Origin: Carbonactinospora thermoautotrophica
GTDB taxonomy: Bacteria; Actinomycetota; Actinomycetes; Streptomycetales; Carbonactinosporaceae
DNA: 64,000 nucleotides
Assembly (NCBI RefSeq): GCF_001543895.1
Contig: NZ_JYIJ01000013.1
Coordinates: 62,001 to 126,000 of the forward strand
Direction: 5' to 3'
Positions 19,868-29,812 of this stretch are shown piece by piece (the first letter of the stretch is position 1; each line of letters begins with the position of its first letter). The notes under the pieces are model-generated. The model saw only the letters and a program-made list of their open reading frames with translations, ran no database searches and had not been told where the DNA came from. A program made the position numbers and the translations under genes.

Positions 19868-20941
19868 CTACACGTTGAACCGGAACTCGACCACGTCGCC
19901 GTCCTGCATGACGTAGTCCTTGCCCTCCATGCGGACCTTGCCGCGAGCGCGGGCCTCGGCCATCGAGCCGGCTTCGATGAGGTCGTCGTACGACACGACC
20001 TCGGCCTTGATGAAGCCGCGCTGGAAGTCGCTGTGGATCACGCCGGCGGCCTCCGGGGCGGTCGCGCCCTTGCGGATGGTCCAGGCGCGTGCCTCCTTGG
20101 GACCCGCGGTCAGGAACGTCTGCAGGCCGAGGGTCTCGAACCCGACGCGGGCCAGCTGGTGCAGGCCGGGCTCGTCCTGGCCCATGGACCGCAGCAGCTC
20201 CAGCGCGTCCTCCTCGGGGAGCTCGACCAGCTCGGACTCGATCTTCGCGTTGAGGAAGATCGCCTCGGCCGGAGCGACGAGCGCGGACAGCTCGGCCTTG
20301 AGTGTGTCGTCGGTGAGCTCGTCCTCGTCCATGTTGAAGACGTACAGGAACGGCTTGGCCGTGAGCAGGTGCAGGTCACGCAGTGGCGCGGGGTCGAGCT
20401 GGGCGGCGAAGACCGTCTGGCCGGAGTCGAGCACCTCGCGGGCCCGTTCCACGGCGTGGAGCTGCTCGACCTTGTCCTTGTTGAGCCTGGCCTCCTTCTG
20501 CAGGCGCGGCAGGACCTTGTCGATGGTCTGCAGGTCGGCGAGGATCAGCTCGGTATTGATCGTCTCGATGTCGTCCTTGGGCGAGACCTCGCCGTCGACG
20601 TGGATCACGTTCGGGTCCTTGAAGACCCGGATCACCTGGCAGATCGCGTCGGCCTCACGGATGTTGGCGAGGAACGCGTTCCCCCGGCCGTGACCCTCGG
20701 ACGCGCCGCGGACCAGGCCGGCGATGTCGACGAACTCGACCGTGGCCGGCACCACGCGCGCCGAGCCGAACATCTCGGCGAGCTTGTCCAGGCGCGGGTC
20801 GGGCACACCGACCACGCCCACGTTGGGCTCGATGGTCGCGAACGGGTAGTTCGCGGCCAGCACGTCGTTCTTGGTCAGCGCGTTGAACAGGGTCGACTTG
20901 CCGACGTTGGGCAGGCCGACGATGCCGATCTGAAGACCCAA
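19868..20941 (-). CDS. ychF: Redox-regulated ATPase/GTPase YchF (Obg family)
   Basis: 357 residues, the usual family length, if translation starts at the TTG at 20941, giving MGLQIGIVGLPNVGKSTLFN with GGGAAG upstream. Motifs: G1 GLPNVGKST, G3 DIAGLVRGA, the NVIHVDG-containing coiled-coil hairpin region, the NMDE/NAKIESE segments of the non-canonical G4 area, and the C-terminal TGS domain ending in KDYVMQDGDVVEFRFNV. YchF binds the ribosome and prefers ATP in many bacteria, and is linked to stress responses. Divergent from rmuC. Confidence 0.96.
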   Translation of the reverse strand: MGLQIGIVGLPNVGKSTLFNALTKNDVLAANYPFATIEPNVGVVGVPDPRLDKLAEMFGSARVVPATVEFVDIAGLVRGASEGHGRGNAFLANIREADAICQVIRVFKDPNVIHVDGEVSPKDDIETINTELILADLQTIDKVLPRLQKEARLNKDKVEQLHAVERAREVLDSGQTVFAAQLDPAPLRDLHLLTAKPFLYVFNMDEDELTDDTLKAELSALVAPAEAIFLNAKIESELVELPEEDALELLRSMGQDEPGLHQLARVGFETLGLQTFLTAGPKEARAWTIRKGATAPEAAGVIHSDFQRGFIKAEVVSYDDLIEAGSMAEARARGKVRMEGKDYVMQDGDVVEFRFNV

Positions 20942-21132
20942 TTCGCTGAACTTCCCGAGCTGTGGGGTGTCATGCCGATCCGAAGGACGATGCCCTCGGG
21001 ATTCGAGTCTACGGGTAGGGCGCGGCTGATCGCTCGATCCCGCCGCCTTGGCACTCCGGTGCACGGTCGCGGTTGGGTCACACCCGCGTGCCGCGGGCGG
21101 CGTGGCCGGGCGGGCGCGGGAAGATGATGGTC

Positions 21133-22419
21133 ATGGACCTGACCGGGGTTGTCCTGCTGCTGATCGGACTCGCCGTGGGCGCGCTGATCGGCGCGTTGTG
21201 GGCGCGGAGCCGGCAGGCGGAGCGGATCGCAGAGCTGGAGGCCGAGCGACGCACCGCGCTCGACCGGGTGAGCTTCGTCGAGCGGGCGGAGGAGCAGCTG
21301 GCCGAGCGGTTCCGGACGCTGTCGGCCGAGGCGCTGGCCCGCAGCAACGCGCAGTTCCTCGAGCTGGCCGACACCCGGCTCAAGGCGGCCGAGCTGCCCA
21401 TCAAGGACACGTTGGACCGGCTGGACAGCCGGCTGCGCGAGATCGAGCAGGCGCGCGGCGCCGCCCAGGCCGCCCTGGAACGGCAGATCGACCTGGTGCG
21501 CACCACCTCCGAGCAGCTACGCAGGGAGACCGCCGCGCTGGTCACCGCGTTGCGCAAGCCTGAGGTACGCGGCCGGTGGGGTGAGATGCAGCTGCGCCGC
21601 GTCGTCGAGGTGGCGGGGCTGGTCGAGCGGTGCGACTTCGACACCCAGGTGCCGCTGCCCGGCGCGGACGGGACGCAGCGGCCGGACATGGTCGTCCACC
21701 TGGCCGGCGGCAAGCGTGTGATCGTGGACGCCAAGGTGCCGCTCGCGGCGTTCCTCGAGGCGGCCGAGGCGGCCGACGAGACGGTGCGGGCCGAGCGGCT
21801 GGCGGCGCACGCCCGACAGCTGCGCAACCACGTCGACCTGCTGGCCGACAAGGGGTACTGGCAGCGGCTTCCGGAAAGCCCTGAGTTCGTGGTGCTGTTC
21901 GTGCCCGGCGAGGCGTTCCTCGCCCAGGCGCTGGACCACGACCCGGCGCTGCTGGAGTACGCCGCCGCGCGCCGGATCGTGATCGCGACTCCCACCACGC
22001 TGATCGCGCTGCTGCGCACGGTCGCGTACGCCTGGACGCAGGACTCCCTGGCCCGCAGCGCCCGTGAGGTCTTCGAACTGGGCCGCGAGTTGTACGAGCG
22101 CCTGCGCGTCCTGGGCAGGCACATGGACAGGCTGGGCCAGGCCCTGGGCAGCGCCGTGACCGCGTACAACGGGACGGTCGGCTCGCTGGAGTCGCGCGTC
22201 CTGGTGAGCGCGCGCCGGTTCCGGGACCTGAAGGTGGTCGAGGCGGAGCTGGAGCCGCCCCGGCAGGTCGAGGATGCGCCACGGGCGCTCTCCGCGCCGG
22301 AACTGGCGGGTGAGGACACGTACGCCACGTCGGTGCCGCTGACGCCTCGCGATGGGCAAACACCCGACCCGGGGTGCCCGACCAGCCAGGTGCGCCCTAG
22401 CGTAGGGGACCGTGGCTGA
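21133..22419 (+). CDS. rmuC: DNA recombination protein RmuC homologue
   Basis: 428 residues. An N-terminal membrane anchor (VVLLLIGLAVGALIGALWA) is followed by a coiled coil to about residue 130, then the RmuC core with RGRWGEMQLRRVVEVAGLVE, KRVIVDAKVPLAAFLEA and FVVLFVPGEAFL. RmuC limits inversions and acts in genome stability, with a nuclease-like fold. Of several ATG codons, 21133 is preferred because GGGAAG lies nine bases upstream; ATG codons at 21124 and 21127 sit too close to it. The tail after about residue 385 is variable. It overlaps the start of the next gene by eight bases. Confidence 0.9.
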   Translation: MDLTGVVLLLIGLAVGALIGALWARSRQAERIAELEAERRTALDRVSFVERAEEQLAERFRTLSAEALARSNAQFLELADTRLKAAELPIKDTLDRLDSRLREIEQARGAAQAALERQIDLVRTTSEQLRRETAALVTALRKPEVRGRWGEMQLRRVVEVAGLVERCDFDTQVPLPGADGTQRPDMVVHLAGGKRVIVDAKVPLAAFLEAAEAADETVRAERLAAHARQLRNHVDLLADKGYWQRLPESPEFVVLFVPGEAFLAQALDHDPALLEYAAARRIVIATPTTLIALLRTVAYAWTQDSLARSAREVFELGRELYERLRVLGRHMDRLGQALGSAVTAYNGTVGSLESRVLVSARRFRDLKVVEAELEPPRQVEDAPRALSAPELAGEDTYATSVPLTPRDGQTPDPGCPTSQVRPSVGDRG

Positions 22420-22894
22420 ACGACGAGCGGCTTCGGGCGGCGAGGAGTACGAGGGCCTCAACTGGGCCGGGGCGGCGCTGCTGTTCTTCGTGATCACCGG
22501 ACTCGCCGCGCTCGCTGACGCGGCCATCACCGGGCAACTCAAGTGGATCTTCTATGCGTCGTTTCTCGTGTGCTGCGTGTATGTGGCGCTGCACCTCAGG
22601 CACGAGGACCTGCTGGCCGGGATCAACATCCCCCCGATCGCGTTCGTGCTCATCGCCTTCATCTCGCTCCAGTTCTCCGACCACGGGCAGGACTCCTGGC
22701 TGACCCGGCAGGTGCTGGGCATGTCCAACTTCCTCGCGCTGAACGCGCCCGTGCTGCTGTTCGGGTACGCGGTCGCCGCCCTGATCGTCCTGCTCCGTTG
22801 GCGGCGGCGACGGACACGCCCCGCGCGGGAGTCCCGGACGCGGGTGGCAGCGGCACCCCGCACCCCGGAGCGCCGGGCGCGCGCCCGGCGCTGA
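22412..22894 (+). CDS. Four-helix membrane protein, DUF6542-like
   Basis: 160 residues from a GTG overlapping the rmuC stop, so translation is coupled. Four hydrophobic spans lie at about 20-37, 47-63, 71-88 and 105-125. The C-terminal 30 residues are Arg-rich and cytoplasmic. Actinobacterial genomes carry a similar small membrane protein in the rmuC/ychF/ispH neighbourhood, here assigned to the DUF6542 group by size, topology and place. No function is known. Confidence 0.8.
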   Translation: MAERRAASGGEEYEGLNWAGAALLFFVITGLAALADAAITGQLKWIFYASFLVCCVYVALHLRHEDLLAGINIPPIAFVLIAFISLQFSDHGQDSWLTRQVLGMSNFLALNAPVLLFGYAVAALIVLLRWRRRRTRPARESRTRVAAAPRTPERRARARR

Positions 22895-23025
22895 GCCGCT
22901 GCGGCCGCCTGGCCAGGGCCGCCGCCGTACCTCCGCTCGCGCCGACCTCGACGCACCCGGACCGGGGATCCTGGGTCACCGCGCCGCGGCCGGAGGCTGC
23001 GCCGCCGACCGTGGCAGCCGGCCGG

Positions 23026-24000
23026 TTACCGGGCGCTGGCGACGCGCAGGTCGCGACGCAGCTCCGGCGGCAGCGCGAACATCAGGCTCTCCTCCGCCGA
23101 GCGGACCTCCTCGACCTCGGTGAACCCGCGCTCGGCCAACCACTCCAGCACGCCGCGGACCAACACCTCGGGCACCGAGGCGCCGCTGGTGAGGCCCACG
23201 GTGGTCACGCCCTCCAGCCAGGCCTCGTCGATCTCCTCGGCCTTGTCGACCAGGTACGCCGCGTCCGCGCCGGCCTCCAGCGCCACCTCGACCAGGCGCT
23301 TGGAGTTCGAGGAGTTGGTCGAGCCGACCACGATCACGAGCTGCGCCTCCTTGGCGATCTGCTTGACCGCGGTCTGGCGGTTCTGGGTCGCGTAGCAGAT
23401 GTCGTCGCTCGGCGGGTCGACCAGCAGCGGGAACCGCTCGCGCAGCTTCGCCACGGTCGCGTTGGTCTCGTCGACCGACAGCGTGGTCTGCGACAGCCAC
23501 GCCACCTTGGCCGGATCGCGCACCTGGACGTTCTCGACGTCGTCCGGGCCGTCCACGAGCTGGATGTGCTCCGGCGCCTCGCCGGTCGTGCCGATGACCT
23601 CCTCGTGGCCCTCGTGCCCGATGAGGAGGATGTCGTAGTCCTCACGCGCGAACCGCTTCGCCTCGTTGTGGACCTTGGTGACCAACGGGCAGGTCGCGTC
23701 GATGGTCCGCAGGCTCCGCCGGCGCGCCTCCTCGTGCACGGTCGGCGCCACCCCGTGGGCGGAGAAGATCACGATCGCGCCCTCGGGCACCTCGTCGTTC
23801 TCCTCGACGAAGATCGCGCCGCGCTTCTCCAGCGTCTCGACCACGTGCTTGTTGTGGACGATCTGCTTGCGCACGTAGATCGGCGGCCCGTAGAGCTCCA
23901 GGGCTTTCTCCACGGTCTGGACGGCCCGATCCACGCCGGCGCAGTAACCCCGGGGCGCGGCGAGCAGGATACGGCGAGCGGTAGCGGACATGTGGCCCAT
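23026..24000 (-). CDS. ispH: 4-hydroxy-3-methylbut-2-enyl diphosphate reductase
   Basis: Last enzyme of the methylerythritol phosphate pathway, making IPP and DMAPP with a 4Fe-4S cluster; 324 residues. The three cluster cysteines are in [24 protein letters not shown] and [10 protein letters not shown]. Catalytic-site segments [15 protein letters not shown] and the SSNS-type loop in [11 protein letters not shown] are all present. The ATG at 24000 or the one three codons later at 23991 could be used; neither has a strong ribosome site. Divergent from xseA. Its products feed the cis-isoprenyl transferase encoded at 53.3 kb. Confidence 0.97.
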   Translation of the reverse strand: MGHMSATARRILLAAPRGYCAGVDRAVQTVEKALELYGPPIYVRKQIVHNKHVVETLEKRGAIFVEENDEVPEGAIVIFSAHGVAPTVHEEARRRSLRTIDATCPLVTKVHNEAKRFAREDYDILLIGHEGHEEVIGTTGEAPEHIQLVDGPDDVENVQVRDPAKVAWLSQTTLSVDETNATVAKLRERFPLLVDPPSDDICYATQNRQTAVKQIAKEAQLVIVVGSTNSSNSKRLVEVALEAGADAAYLVDKAEEIDEAWLEGVTTVGLTSGASVPEVLVRGVLEWLAERGFTEVEEVRSAEESLMFALPPELRRDLRVASAR

Positions 24001-24147
24001 GCTACGTGGGTCGCGTACCGGGCGCCCCCGGCTCCCCGGTCTCCCGGGAACCGTTCGGCAACGCTGGCAGGCGGCCCTCGGGAGACCATGCGCACAACTG
24101 GGGCGCGGGCCGGGCACGGGGCCGGGCGTAGCCCTAGGCTGCTGGGC

Positions 24148-25413
24148 ATGGCGGTACGGACCACGGCGGAGGAGCCCCTGCCGGTCAGGCGGGTGGCCCA
24201 GCTCATCGGGCAGTGGATCGCGCGCCTCGGCTGGGTGTGGGTCGAAGGGCAGGTGACCCAGATCTCCCGCCGGCCAGGCACGTCGATCGTGTTCCTCACC
24301 CTGCGGGACCCGGCGGCGGAGATCTCGCTGCAGGTGACCTGCTCGCGCCAGGTGTACGACGCGGTACGGCCCCCGCTCACCGACGGGGCGCGCGTCGTGG
24401 TCCACGCCAAGCCCGACTTCTATCTCGCGCGCGGGCAGCTGTCGCTGAACGCGGCCGAGATCCGCCCGGTGGGCGTCGGCGAGCTGCTGGCCCGCCTGGA
24501 GCACCTCAAGCGGGTGCTGGCCGCCGAGGGCCTGTTCGCTCCGGAGCGCAAGAAGCGGCTGCCGTTCCTGCCGCGCCTCATCGGGCTGGTCTGCGGCCGG
24601 GGCTCCGCGGCCGAGCGGGACGTGCTGGAGAACGCGCGGCGCCGCTGGCCGGCCGTACGGTTTCGGGTCATGCCGGTCGCGGTGCAGGGCGTACACGCGG
24701 TACCACAGGTCATCCAGGCCGTCCAGGAGCTGGACCGTGACCCGGACGTGGACGTGATCATCATCGCCCGGGGCGGCGGTTCGGTCGAGGACCTGCTGCC
24801 GTTCTCCGACGAGTCCCTGGTACGGACCGTGGCCCGCTGTGTCACGCCGGTCGTGAGCGCGATCGGGCACGAGCAGGACTCCCCCATCCTCGACTTGGTG
24901 GCCGACCTGCGTGCCTCCACCCCGACCGACGCCGCCAAGAAGGTGGTCCCGGACGTGCGCGAGGAGGGCATGCGCATCGAGCAACTGCGCCAGCGGGCCT
25001 ACCGGTGCGTGCTGCACCTGCTGGACCGCGAGCAGTCTGGGCTCGACATGCTGCGCCACCGGCCGGTCCTGGCCCACCCGCACCGGGAGATGATCGCGCG
25101 GCGCGAGGCCGAGATCGAGGACCTGCGGATGCGGCTGCGCCGCTGCCTGTCGCACCGGCTCGACCAGGCGTACACGGACCTGGAGCACGCCCGGGCCCGG
25201 GTGCTCGCGCTGTCCCCGGCCGCCACGCTGCGGCGAGGATACGCGATCGTGCAGCGGGTCGACGGCCTCGTCGTCCGGTCGGCCGAGGATGTCGCGCTCG
25301 GGGAGGAGATCCAGGTGCGCCTCGCCGCCGGCCGCCTGACCGCCGAGGTGACCAAGCAGGAGCCCGCTTCCGATCCGGGCGCGGCCGCGGTGTCAACCGA
25401 GCGTCGGCGGTGA
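24148..25413 (+). CDS. xseA: Exodeoxyribonuclease VII large subunit
   Basis: 421 residues. The N-terminal OB-fold ([25 protein letters not shown]) binds single-stranded DNA. The catalytic core shows [29 protein letters not shown] and [27 protein letters not shown], and is followed by a coiled coil and [14 protein letters not shown]. With XseB it degrades single-stranded DNA from both ends to oligonucleotides. The two subunit genes are normally adjacent; here a convergent gene of unknown function lies between them and overlaps the last 21 bp of xseA. Confidence 0.96.
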   Translation: MAVRTTAEEPLPVRRVAQLIGQWIARLGWVWVEGQVTQISRRPGTSIVFLTLRDPAAEISLQVTCSRQVYDAVRPPLTDGARVVVHAKPDFYLARGQLSLNAAEIRPVGVGELLARLEHLKRVLAAEGLFAPERKKRLPFLPRLIGLVCGRGSAAERDVLENARRRWPAVRFRVMPVAVQGVHAVPQVIQAVQELDRDPDVDVIIIARGGGSVEDLLPFSDESLVRTVARCVTPVVSAIGHEQDSPILDLVADLRASTPTDAAKKVVPDVREEGMRIEQLRQRAYRCVLHLLDREQSGLDMLRHRPVLAHPHREMIARREAEIEDLRMRLRRCLSHRLDQAYTDLEHARARVLALSPAATLRRGYAIVQRVDGLVVRSAEDVALGEEIQVRLAAGRLTAEVTKQEPASDPGAAAVSTERRR

Positions 25414-25998
25414 GTCCAGCTCCTCCAGCTCGATGCCGGGCGCGGCCAGCACGACGTCCCCGGCCAGGTACACCACATGGCGCTCGGCCGTGGCGAGGTC
25501 GACCACCTCGTACCGCTCCACCGGCAGCGGTCGCGTTCCGGCCGGGTGCTCGACCAGCTCGGTGAGCGCCCACCCTTCCTCGACGGTCCGCGCGGCGAGC
25601 GCGGGCGCGGTGAAGCGGACCAGCCGCAGCCGGCTCGTACCACCCGGCGACAGCCCCAGCAGCCGGGCCGTGATCACGGCGAACGCGGGCGAATCCCCGG
25701 TGAAGCCGGCCGCCTCGGCCGACCGCTCGCCCGCCTCTCCCCCGCCCGACCGCACCCAGGTGACGTGACGGCCCAGCGCGCCGCCGCGCACGGTCCACCC
25801 ACCGAGGCGCAGCTCCAGGCGGTACACACGCCACCGGTCGTCCACGGTCACGTCGACGCCGCCGAGGACGGCGACCCCGTCCGGGGCGAGCAGGTCGGCG
25901 GTGTACCGCCAGCCGGCGGGACCGGGCGCGCAGCTGAACCGCTCGTACCCGAGCAGGGTTCCAGCGGCGTCGCGCCGGCTGTACAGACCCTTGGGCAT
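25393..25998 (-). CDS. Hypothetical protein inserted between xseA and xseB
   Basis: 201 residues, starting [23 protein letters not shown] with an ATG but no clear ribosome site. It is mostly beta-rich ([39 protein letters not shown]), with no signal peptide, membrane span or motif I can name. The minus-strand frame has acidic and hydrophobic residue usage typical of real coding DNA here, and the opposite frame does not. It overlaps the 3' end of xseA by 21 bp tail to tail. It could be a soluble binding or lipocalin-like fold; that is a guess. Confidence 0.7.
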   Translation of the reverse strand: MPKGLYSRRDAAGTLLGYERFSCAPGPAGWRYTADLLAPDGVAVLGGVDVTVDDRWRVYRLELRLGGWTVRGGALGRHVTWVRSGGGEAGERSAEAAGFTGDSPAFAVITARLLGLSPGGTSRLRLVRFTAPALAARTVEEGWALTELVEHPAGTRPLPVERYEVVDLATAERHVVYLAGDVVLAAPGIELEELDSPPTLG

Positions 25999-26186
25999 GA
26001 CGACTTCAGCCTAGGATCCGTGCCCGCGGTGGAAAACCGGGCGCGTCGCCGACCGGGTCCGCTGCGGGTGCGGGGTGAAGCCGAACGCCCGGCTCCAGCG
26101 GCAGCCGGGTCAGCTCCGGCACGACGAACATCAGCGCAGCTCCGCAGCCGGCTCACGCGGTTCTCCGGGCCGCTATCGTGATCGGT

Positions 26187-26432
26187 GTGAGCACCGAGAA
26201 CTCCCCGCCGTTGGGTTATGAGCAGGCCCGGGACGAGCTGATCGAGGTGGTACGCCGCCTGGAGGCCGGCGGCATCACGCTCGAGGAGTCCCTGGCGTTG
26301 TGGGAGCGCGGCGAGGAACTGGCGCGCGTCTGCCAGCTGTGGCTGGACGGGGCTCGCGCGCGGCTGGACGCGGCGATGCGCCAGGAGGAGGCCGCGACCG
26401 CCGACCTGGTCGAGGACGAGGACGAGGATTGA
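26187..26432 (+). CDS. xseB: Exodeoxyribonuclease VII small subunit
   Basis: 81 residues. [42 protein letters not shown] covers the two-helix XseB core, and the tail is acidic (EDEDED). The GTG at 26187 is preferred over one at 26178 because the product then starts near the conserved region; no strong ribosome site marks either. XseB wraps the coiled coil of XseA. The stop codon lies six bases before a hairpin that also marks the end of the inserted transposable element. Confidence 0.9.
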   Translation: MSTENSPPLGYEQARDELIEVVRRLEAGGITLEESLALWERGEELARVCQLWLDGARARLDAAMRQEEAATADLVEDEDED

Positions 26433-26437
26433 CTGCT

Positions 26438-26463
26438 CTCCCTCCTGAAGGAGGGGGATTCCT
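26438..26463 (-). repeat. Hairpin at tnpB 3' end, likely element right end and omega-RNA tail
   Basis: CCCTCC, loop TGAA, GGAGGG (26440-26455), with the octamer GGATTCCT next to it. It lies just after the tnpB stop on the minus strand, where omega RNA scaffolds are encoded in TnpB elements, so flanking DNA toward xseB would supply the guide. It may also terminate xseB transcription. The role is inferred from family knowledge. Confidence 0.5.
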
Positions 26464-26466
26464 GGC

Positions 26467-27664
26467 TCACGCTGCCTGACTGTCCGGCGGATAGTCAGGT
26501 CTTACGCGATCAACACCAGCCGGGTCCAGACCAGCCCGGATAAGCATTACGCGGGCGGAGTTCTTGTCCCTGGGAGATACGGCTCCGCACGCGGTACAGG
26601 TGTAGATGCGTTCCGACAGCGGCAGTGCGTGCTTGGTTCTCGCTCCGCACTGTCCGCAGTCCATGGTGGTGTGTGCGGGGCGCACGAGCCGAAGGTCACG
26701 GCCGTGTTTGCGCGCCATGTTGATCAGCTCGGCTTTGGCGGCGGCGATCGCCGCGTCGGCGGCTTTGCGGGCCATGGTGGACTTGGCGAGGAAGCGCGGC
26801 CGAAAGTCCTCCACACCGATCCGGTCGAAATCGCGAACGATGCGCTTGGCCCACTTACAGGCTGCCTCCCGGCGTTGGCGGGCGATCTTCTTGCGCACCT
26901 TCGCGGCCTGCCGCCGTGCCTCCTGGTAGCCCTTCGAAGCAGCCTGTCCCCGCTTCGGTTTGCGCCGGGCCATCATCCGCTGGTAACGGGCCAGCCGGGC
27001 GGCGGCTTTCTTCCCATACTCCGGGTGGGCAAGGTCGTGGGCGTCGCTGGTGGTGGTCGCGATCTCCTTGACGCCCCAGTCGATACCGATGCACCGGCCC
27101 GTCTCGGGAAGCGGCTCGGCCTGGACGGGGACGACGAAGGAGGCGTACCAGTGGTCGAGGCTGTCGCGGTAGACGCGCACGCTGGACGGTTCGGCAGGCA
27201 GATCGCGGGACCACACCACGGTTAGGACGATGTCGTTCGCCAGGTGCAGCCGACCGGCCTTGAGGCGGAACCCGCGCCGGGTGTAGTTCAGTGTCGGGGT
27301 TGATCGGTCCTTCTTCTTGAACTGCGGCATCCCGCCGCTGACGCATGGGAAGCCCGGCTTTGATGTCCTTCAGCGCCTTAGCGCGGGACTTGGCGAAATC
27401 CCGGATGATCTGCTGCTGCGGCACGGACGCGCCCTCGCGCAACCACTCATGCTCGGCACGCCAGCCGGTCAGCATCTTGTCCAACCGGGCGGGGCCGCAT
27501 TCCTCACCCGCTTTGTGCGCAGCGCGGGAGGTGGCGACGCACTGGTTCCACACCCAGCGGCACCGGTTCCACTCGGCGAGCAGGGCTTTCTCGGCGGTGG
27601 ACGACACGCGGAGCCGGTAGGTGTATCGGGCGTGCCCGCTCTCCGGCACCCCTGGTGTCGTCAT
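26467..27664 (-). pseudogene. tnpB: TnpB-family RNA-guided nuclease, disrupted by a frameshift
   Basis: The N-terminal part reads from an ATG at 27664 (helix-turn-helix region, EWNRCRWVWNQCV and QQQIIRDFAKSRAKALKDIKAGLP). Between about 27330 and 27345 the frame changes, and the rest continues as MPQFKKKDRS to the stop at 26467. One base out of a GGG run would restore one frame. The catalytic half is intact: RuvC-like acidic residues in GIDWGVKEI, GVEDFRP and SPRDKNSARV, and the zinc finger CGQCG...CTACG. So the loss is recent, a sequencing slip, or recoding. A -10-like TAAAAT lies seven bases before the start, suggesting a leaderless message. Confidence 0.85.
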
Positions 27665-27678
27665 GGCATCATTTTAGC

Positions 27679-27894
27679 ATGAGCACTGAGAAGCGGATCT
27701 CTCTTCGGCTGCCCGCAGAACTACACGAACGCCTGGTCGCACGGGCCACGGCAGACCGGAGGTCCCTCAACTCTGAGATCGTCTACCTGTTGGAGGTCGC
27801 GCTCGATAGCCCTGTGGTGGACGACGATTCGCCTGGCGGCGAATCGGCTTCTCCTGACCCGCTACGCGGGAAGCCGGATTCCTCCCCGGCCTGA
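27679..27894 (+). CDS. Small ribbon-helix-helix (Arc-type) DNA-binding protein carried by the element
   Basis: 71 residues. MSTEKRISLRLPAELHERLVARATADRRSLNSEIVYLLEVAL is a clear Arc/MetJ-type strand-helix-helix; the rest is acidic and disordered. The ATG lies only 14 bp from the divergent tnpB start, so the two promoters overlap and the protein probably represses both. No ribosome site fits, consistent with a leaderless message. Such genes commonly accompany tnpB elements in actinobacteria. Confidence 0.75.
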   Translation: MSTEKRISLRLPAELHERLVARATADRRSLNSEIVYLLEVALDSPVVDDDSPGGESASPDPLRGKPDSSPA

Positions 27895-27903
27895 AGGCCG
27901 GGG
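27876..27903 (+). repeat. Left-end hairpin of the IS200/IS605-type element
   Basis: Perfect 8-bp stem CCCCGGCC/GGCCGGGG with TGAA loop (27884-27903), preceded by GGATTCCT. It overlaps the stop region of the RHH gene, and may end its transcript. The same loop and octamer occur at the other end of the element. Confidence 0.6.
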
Positions 27904-27974
27904 CATCCTCCGGTTTCCTCGGTGACCGAGCGTCCCGGCGTCCGACCGGCCGGACGGCCGTCGCCGGGCTGGTC

Positions 27975-28502
27975 CTAACGCAGGGACCTGGCCAGGAACA
28001 GCAGCTCGGTGAAGTCGGGCACCCCGCCGGTGACCACCACGGTGCAGTCGTCCTGGATCCGCACCAGGCTGCGCACGTCGCGCATCCTCATCTTGCGCTG
28101 CCGCAGCTGCCAGATCGCGCCGTTGAGCACGGTGCGGCTGACCCGGTCGCCGCGCATGGTGATCTGGCGGATGAACTCCGCCCGGCTGCCGTCGCTCTGC
28201 TCGATGCCCACCTCGTGGCCGCGCGGGGTCCGCAGCCCCAGATGCCAGAGCACGTCGCCGTTGGCCTGCCGGTCGTACCGGACGGAGGTGATCTTCCAGG
28301 TGGGCGGCAGGTTCCGTGGCGCGAAGACGTGGTACGGCGCGGTCGCGCGTGCCTCGCGCAGGACCGACTCGTAGTCGGCCTGCCGGGCGGCGCCGAAGTT
28401 CCGCTGCGGCGCGGTGAACAGGAAGGTGAAGAGGAAGACGCCGAGCACGGCCAGCGACAGCATCGAATTCCGGAACCACCGCCTGCCTGTCACGGCCCCC
28501 AT
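27975..28502 (-). CDS. DUF4245 membrane-anchored protein
   Basis: 175 residues with one N-terminal span (SMLSLAVLGVFLFTFLFTAP) and an extracytoplasmic domain containing YHVFAPRNLPPTWKITSVRYDRQ, WHLGLRTPRGHEVGIEQSD and CTVVVTGGVPDFTELLFLARSL. This is the DUF4245 family, found next to glpX and xse genes in many actinobacteria, including mycobacteria. Function unknown. The ATG at 28502 has no clear ribosome site. Divergent from glpX. Confidence 0.88.
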   Translation of the reverse strand: MGAVTGRRWFRNSMLSLAVLGVFLFTFLFTAPQRNFGAARQADYESVLREARATAPYHVFAPRNLPPTWKITSVRYDRQANGDVLWHLGLRTPRGHEVGIEQSDGSRAEFIRQITMRGDRVSRTVLNGAIWQLRQRKMRMRDVRSLVRIQDDCTVVVTGGVPDFTELLFLARSLR

Positions 28503-28727
28503 ACTCGCATGACCGCCGGGGCAGGACGCCGTACTGGCGTCGTCTGGCAGCGTGAGGGCGACCGAGGGGCGGCTTTCCCCTGTGAGATCATGCTGTCGAC
28601 GGGGTCGTGTTCGTTACGTGAGCCGTGTCCGGCATGATCAGGCCGTGTCTGGGTAGAGCCAGGCTGCCCTATGGACGGCTTACTACCATCCAGGAGCCGG
28701 GCCAACGTCGTCCGGGAGGTGCCCCTG

Positions 28728-29768
28728 ATGAGCGAGACACCCACGATCAACGTCCCGCCCGCGCTGGGCGTGAAGCCGGAAGCACCGGACCGTAACCTCG
28801 CGTTGGAGCTCGTCCGTGTGACCGAGGCCGCCGCGATGGCCGCGGGTCGGTGGGTGGGCCGGGGGGACAAGGACGGTGCGGACCGCGCGGCGGTGAACGC
28901 GATGCGCCAGCTGATCAACTCGGTGTCGATGAACGGCGTGGTGGTGATCGGCGAAGGCGAGAAGGACCAGGCCCCCATGCTCTACAACGGGGAGCTGGTC
29001 GGTGACGGCAACGGGCCGGAGTGCGACGTGGCGGTGGACCCGATCGACGGGACCACGCTGACCGCGAAAGGCATGAACAACGCGATCTCGGTGCTCGCGG
29101 TCGCGGAACGGGGGACCATGTACGACCCGTCCGCCGTGTTCTACATGGAGAAGCTGGCCACCGGTCCGGAGGCCGCGGACGTGGTGGACATCACCGCGCC
29201 GGTCGGGGAGAACGTCCGCCGGGTCGCGCGGGCCAAGGGCTGCGCGCCGGACGATGTCACGGTGGTGATCCTGGACCGGCCCCGGCACGAGCGGATCGTC
29301 CAGGAGGTCCGGCAGACCGGGGCGCGGATCAAGTTCATCAGTGACGGGGATGTGGCTGGGGCGATCATGGCGGCCCGGCCCAACACCGGGGTCGACTTGA
29401 TGCTGGGGATCGGTGGCACGCCGGAGGGCATCATCGCCGCGTGTGCGCTCAAGTGCCTGGGTGGGGTGCTGCAGGGCAGGCTGTGGCCGCGGGATGAGGA
29501 GGAGCGGCAGAAGGCGCTGGATGCCGGCCATGACCTGGACGCCGTGCTGACCACCGACGATCTGGTCCGGAGCGACAACGTGTTCTTCGTCGCCACCGGG
29601 GTGACCGACGGGGAGTTGTTGCACGGGGTGCGTTACCGGGCGGGTGGCGCGGTGACGGACTCGCTGGTGATGCGGTCCAAGAGCGGCACGATCCGGCACA
29701 TCCAAAGCGAGCATCAGCTGACCAAGCTGCGCGCGTACAGCTCGATCGACTTCGAGCGGGCACGCTGA
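28728..29768 (+). CDS. glpX: Class II fructose-1,6-bisphosphatase
   Basis: 346 residues from the ATG at 28728 behind GGGAGGT. It removes the 1-phosphate of fructose 1,6-bisphosphate in gluconeogenesis. Family motifs: [19 protein letters not shown], the metal and phosphate site [43 protein letters not shown] and [14 protein letters not shown]. The N-terminal [25 protein letters not shown] is also typical. With pckG at 54.3 kb this supports growth on C4 and other non-sugar carbon. Confidence 0.97.
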   Translation: MSETPTINVPPALGVKPEAPDRNLALELVRVTEAAAMAAGRWVGRGDKDGADRAAVNAMRQLINSVSMNGVVVIGEGEKDQAPMLYNGELVGDGNGPECDVAVDPIDGTTLTAKGMNNAISVLAVAERGTMYDPSAVFYMEKLATGPEAADVVDITAPVGENVRRVARAKGCAPDDVTVVILDRPRHERIVQEVRQTGARIKFISDGDVAGAIMAARPNTGVDLMLGIGGTPEGIIAACALKCLGGVLQGRLWPRDEEERQKALDAGHDLDAVLTTDDLVRSDNVFFVATGVTDGELLHGVRYRAGGAVTDSLVMRSKSGTIRHIQSEHQLTKLRAYSSIDFERAR

Positions 29769-29812
29769 CCCCCGAGCGGCCGGGCCCCGAGCGGATCCGG
29801 CCGCTCGCGCGA

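Larger units (their letters stand above)
26438..27903 (-). mobile_element. IS200/IS605-type element (tnpB plus small RHH gene), no tnpA
   Basis: About 1.5 kb placed between xseB and the DUF4245 gene, which otherwise belong to one conserved block. It contains a frameshifted tnpB read leftward and a divergent ribbon-helix-helix gene. Both ends carry a hairpin with a TGAA loop (26440-26455; 27884-27903) beside the shared octamer GGATTCCT (26456-26463 and 27876-27883), as expected of the subterminal hairpins of this family. No Y1 transposase gene is present, so movement would need help in trans. Exact termini were not determined. Confidence 0.75.

Noticed and set aside
22543..24147. N-terminal extension of xseA from 22543
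   Set aside because: Overlaps the DUF6542-like gene and is antisense to ispH; the OB-fold begins at the ATG at 24148.
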